Of a stretch of 64,000 nt of DNA, positions 63,165 through 64,000 are shown piece after piece. The position numbers and the translations under genes were made by a program. Source of the DNA: Craspedostauros australis (lineage: Eukaryota > Bacillariophyta > Bacillariophyceae > Mastogloiales > Achnanthaceae). The notes under the pieces are model-generated. The model had not been told where the DNA came from. It ran no database searches and worked only from the letters and a program-made list of their open reading frames with translations. The stretch is from NCBI GenBank assembly GCA_026770025.1, contig JAMXDE010000003.1, positions 1,674,001 through 1,738,000 of the forward strand, written 5' to 3'. The number at the start of each line of letters is the position of its first letter. The stretch's first letter is position 1.

Positions 63165-63806
63165 TTAGTCCACGCCCTGCGCATTCCAATCATCAACCAT
63201 CTGCTCCAGCATGGGCAACGGTGGAAACTGACCATTCCGCTGCGCAATCCATTCGTTCTGCTTCAACCCATGCCGGTATGCGAAAATGGCTGGCGTTCTA
63301 CTTGCTGGCCAGTTAGGCACAGCCTCCGTGGACAGGATCGTGATCAACCGGACTTCCGCCTCCGCCGTTGCCCGTTGCAGGTTGTGCAGTTCTTGACGCA
63401 CTTTGTCCTTGCAGTGGGCATCCACCAACGTGATGACGACCCAACGATCCATCGACGCCTCGTTCACAGCTTGTTTCCAGTCTCCTCTGCGTATGTGAAG
63501 GACGTTGCTGAATGCACTGCTAGCATCTCCAGTCGAACTCGCGTTCGCTGCGTGTTGCTGCATCTCCTTCAGCCGCTTTTCCCGATACGTCTTGAGGAAG
63601 TCATCGTCATCAGTGCTACGAGTAGTCTGATCATCCTTCTGTGCTTCTGTTTCTTGTTCCCGTGTCTTCATTCCCTTGGCACGCATCACCTGATCCCTAG
63701 TGACGATGCCGTGGTGCATCAATGCATCATCAAACTCCGTCGTTTTGTCGGTGTACGCGAAGGACGGCCGATCCAGCGCATAGTTCTGCACTCCTCTGCC
63801 CTCCAT
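63165..63806 (-). CDS. Phosducin-like protein (thioredoxin-fold chaperone cofactor)
   Basis: A 213-residue protein starting at the ATG at 63806. Family marks in order: a short N-terminus with TTEFDDALMHHGIV (like the TEWND...GI segment of PhLP2/3), a basic helix DDFLKTYREKRLKEMQ, then VLHIRRGDWKQAVNEAS. The thioredoxin-like domain follows, with WVVITLVDAHCKDKVRQEL, VRLITILSTEAVPNWP, TPAIFAYRHG and a closing helix. The CxxC of true thioredoxins is absent, as expected. Relatives help the CCT chaperonin fold actin, tubulin or G-beta proteins. The length is close to the family norm. It lacks the acidic C-tail of animal PDCL3, so exact subgroup assignment is tentative. Confidence 0.8.
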   Translation of the reverse strand: MEGRGVQNYALDRPSFAYTDKTTEFDDALMHHGIVTRDQVMRAKGMKTREQETEAQKDDQTTRSTDDDDFLKTYREKRLKEMQQHAANASSTGDASSAFSNVLHIRRGDWKQAVNEASMDRWVVITLVDAHCKDKVRQELHNLQRATAEAEVRLITILSTEAVPNWPASRTPAIFAYRHGLKQNEWIAQRNGQFPPLPMLEQMVDDWNAQGVD

Positions 63807-63872
63807 GCCAGCCTTTGATATGCGTGAGTGAAATTCGAATGCTTAAGAGAGCGGCGCACAGTTACAATCGCG

Positions 63873-63910
63873 TAATATTGTATTCTAATGTATTATAGAA
63901 TACAATATTA
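63873..63910. repeat. A+T-rich perfect 15 bp hairpin
   Basis: TAATATTGTATTCTA at 63873-63887 is exactly inverted at 63896-63910 with an 8-base loop. It lies 67 bases upstream of the phosducin-like ATG, in its promoter or leader. The arm shares TAGAATAC with the hairpins at 56271-56340. Confidence 0.7.
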
Positions 63911-64000
63911 TTATGATGCAATAGTTCAGAGCAATGGTTTGGGGGCATGAGCATGACCATGAGTATGATTAGAGTGGGGTGGAGGAGAGTGCTCGCTGCG
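63911..64000. other. Window end, non-coding
   Basis: Nothing recognisable is seen beyond the hairpin; it is probably the upstream region of the phosducin-like gene. Confidence 0.3.

Overview
The window looks like nuclear DNA of a stramenopile alga, most probably a diatom. Four things point that way. Genes are widely spaced, on both strands, with few short GT-AG introns. One gene carries a DUF6824-type domain (DVLSGRGGG...HVGN), typical of diatom proteins. One gene fuses a receptor nucleotide cyclase to a cyclic-nucleotide phosphodiesterase, an architecture known from diatoms. The intact non-LTR retrotransposon has an ORF1/ORF2 style common in diatom genomes. No rRNA, tRNA, CRISPR or operon structure was recognised. 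The species cannot be named from the sequence.

Layout. 1-483 (-) is the 5' end of a small membrane protein. 1618-2769 (+) is an uncharacterised diatom-type protein. 2770-7567 is non-coding and holds a ~970 bp element with nested inverted repeats (5590-6562). 7568-10513 (+) is a hybrid histidine kinase whose N-terminus matches the ethylene-binding domain of plant ETR1-type receptors. 12825-15884 (+) is a secreted protein ending in a ~560-residue Ser-Asn-Gly repeat. 16874-19865 (+) is a spliced multi-pass membrane protein. 20239-21471 (-) is a SAM-dependent methyltransferase, divergent from 22099-27190 (+), a spliced single-pass surface protein with six Cys-rich modules. 27191-31713 is a gene-poor stretch.

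31714-36216 (-) is the five-exon cyclase-phosphodiesterase receptor. 36217-39307 holds no secure gene. 39308-41014 (+) is a sulfotransferase-like type II membrane protein. A 9.4 kb LINE (41049-50474) lies immediately after it, flanked by a 17-19 bp target-site duplication. Both of its ORFs are intact and overlap by ATGA. 50949-54620 (-) is a three-exon choline-transporter-like (SLC44) protein. 57811-59118 (+) is the DUF6824 protein, 60933-62710 (+) a two-exon DHHC palmitoyltransferase, and 63165-63806 (-) a phosducin-like protein.

The genes do not form one pathway. Signalling and membrane functions are over-represented (ethylene-receptor-like kinase, cyclase-phosphodiesterase, DHHC transferase, surface and secreted repeat proteins, SLC44). 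The strongest leads are the ethylene-receptor-like kinase, the apparently complete LINE with coupled ORFs, the cyclase-phosphodiesterase fusion, and the sequon-saturated secreted repeat protein. Exon joins were found by eye, from consensus splice sites plus preserved frame and family continuity.
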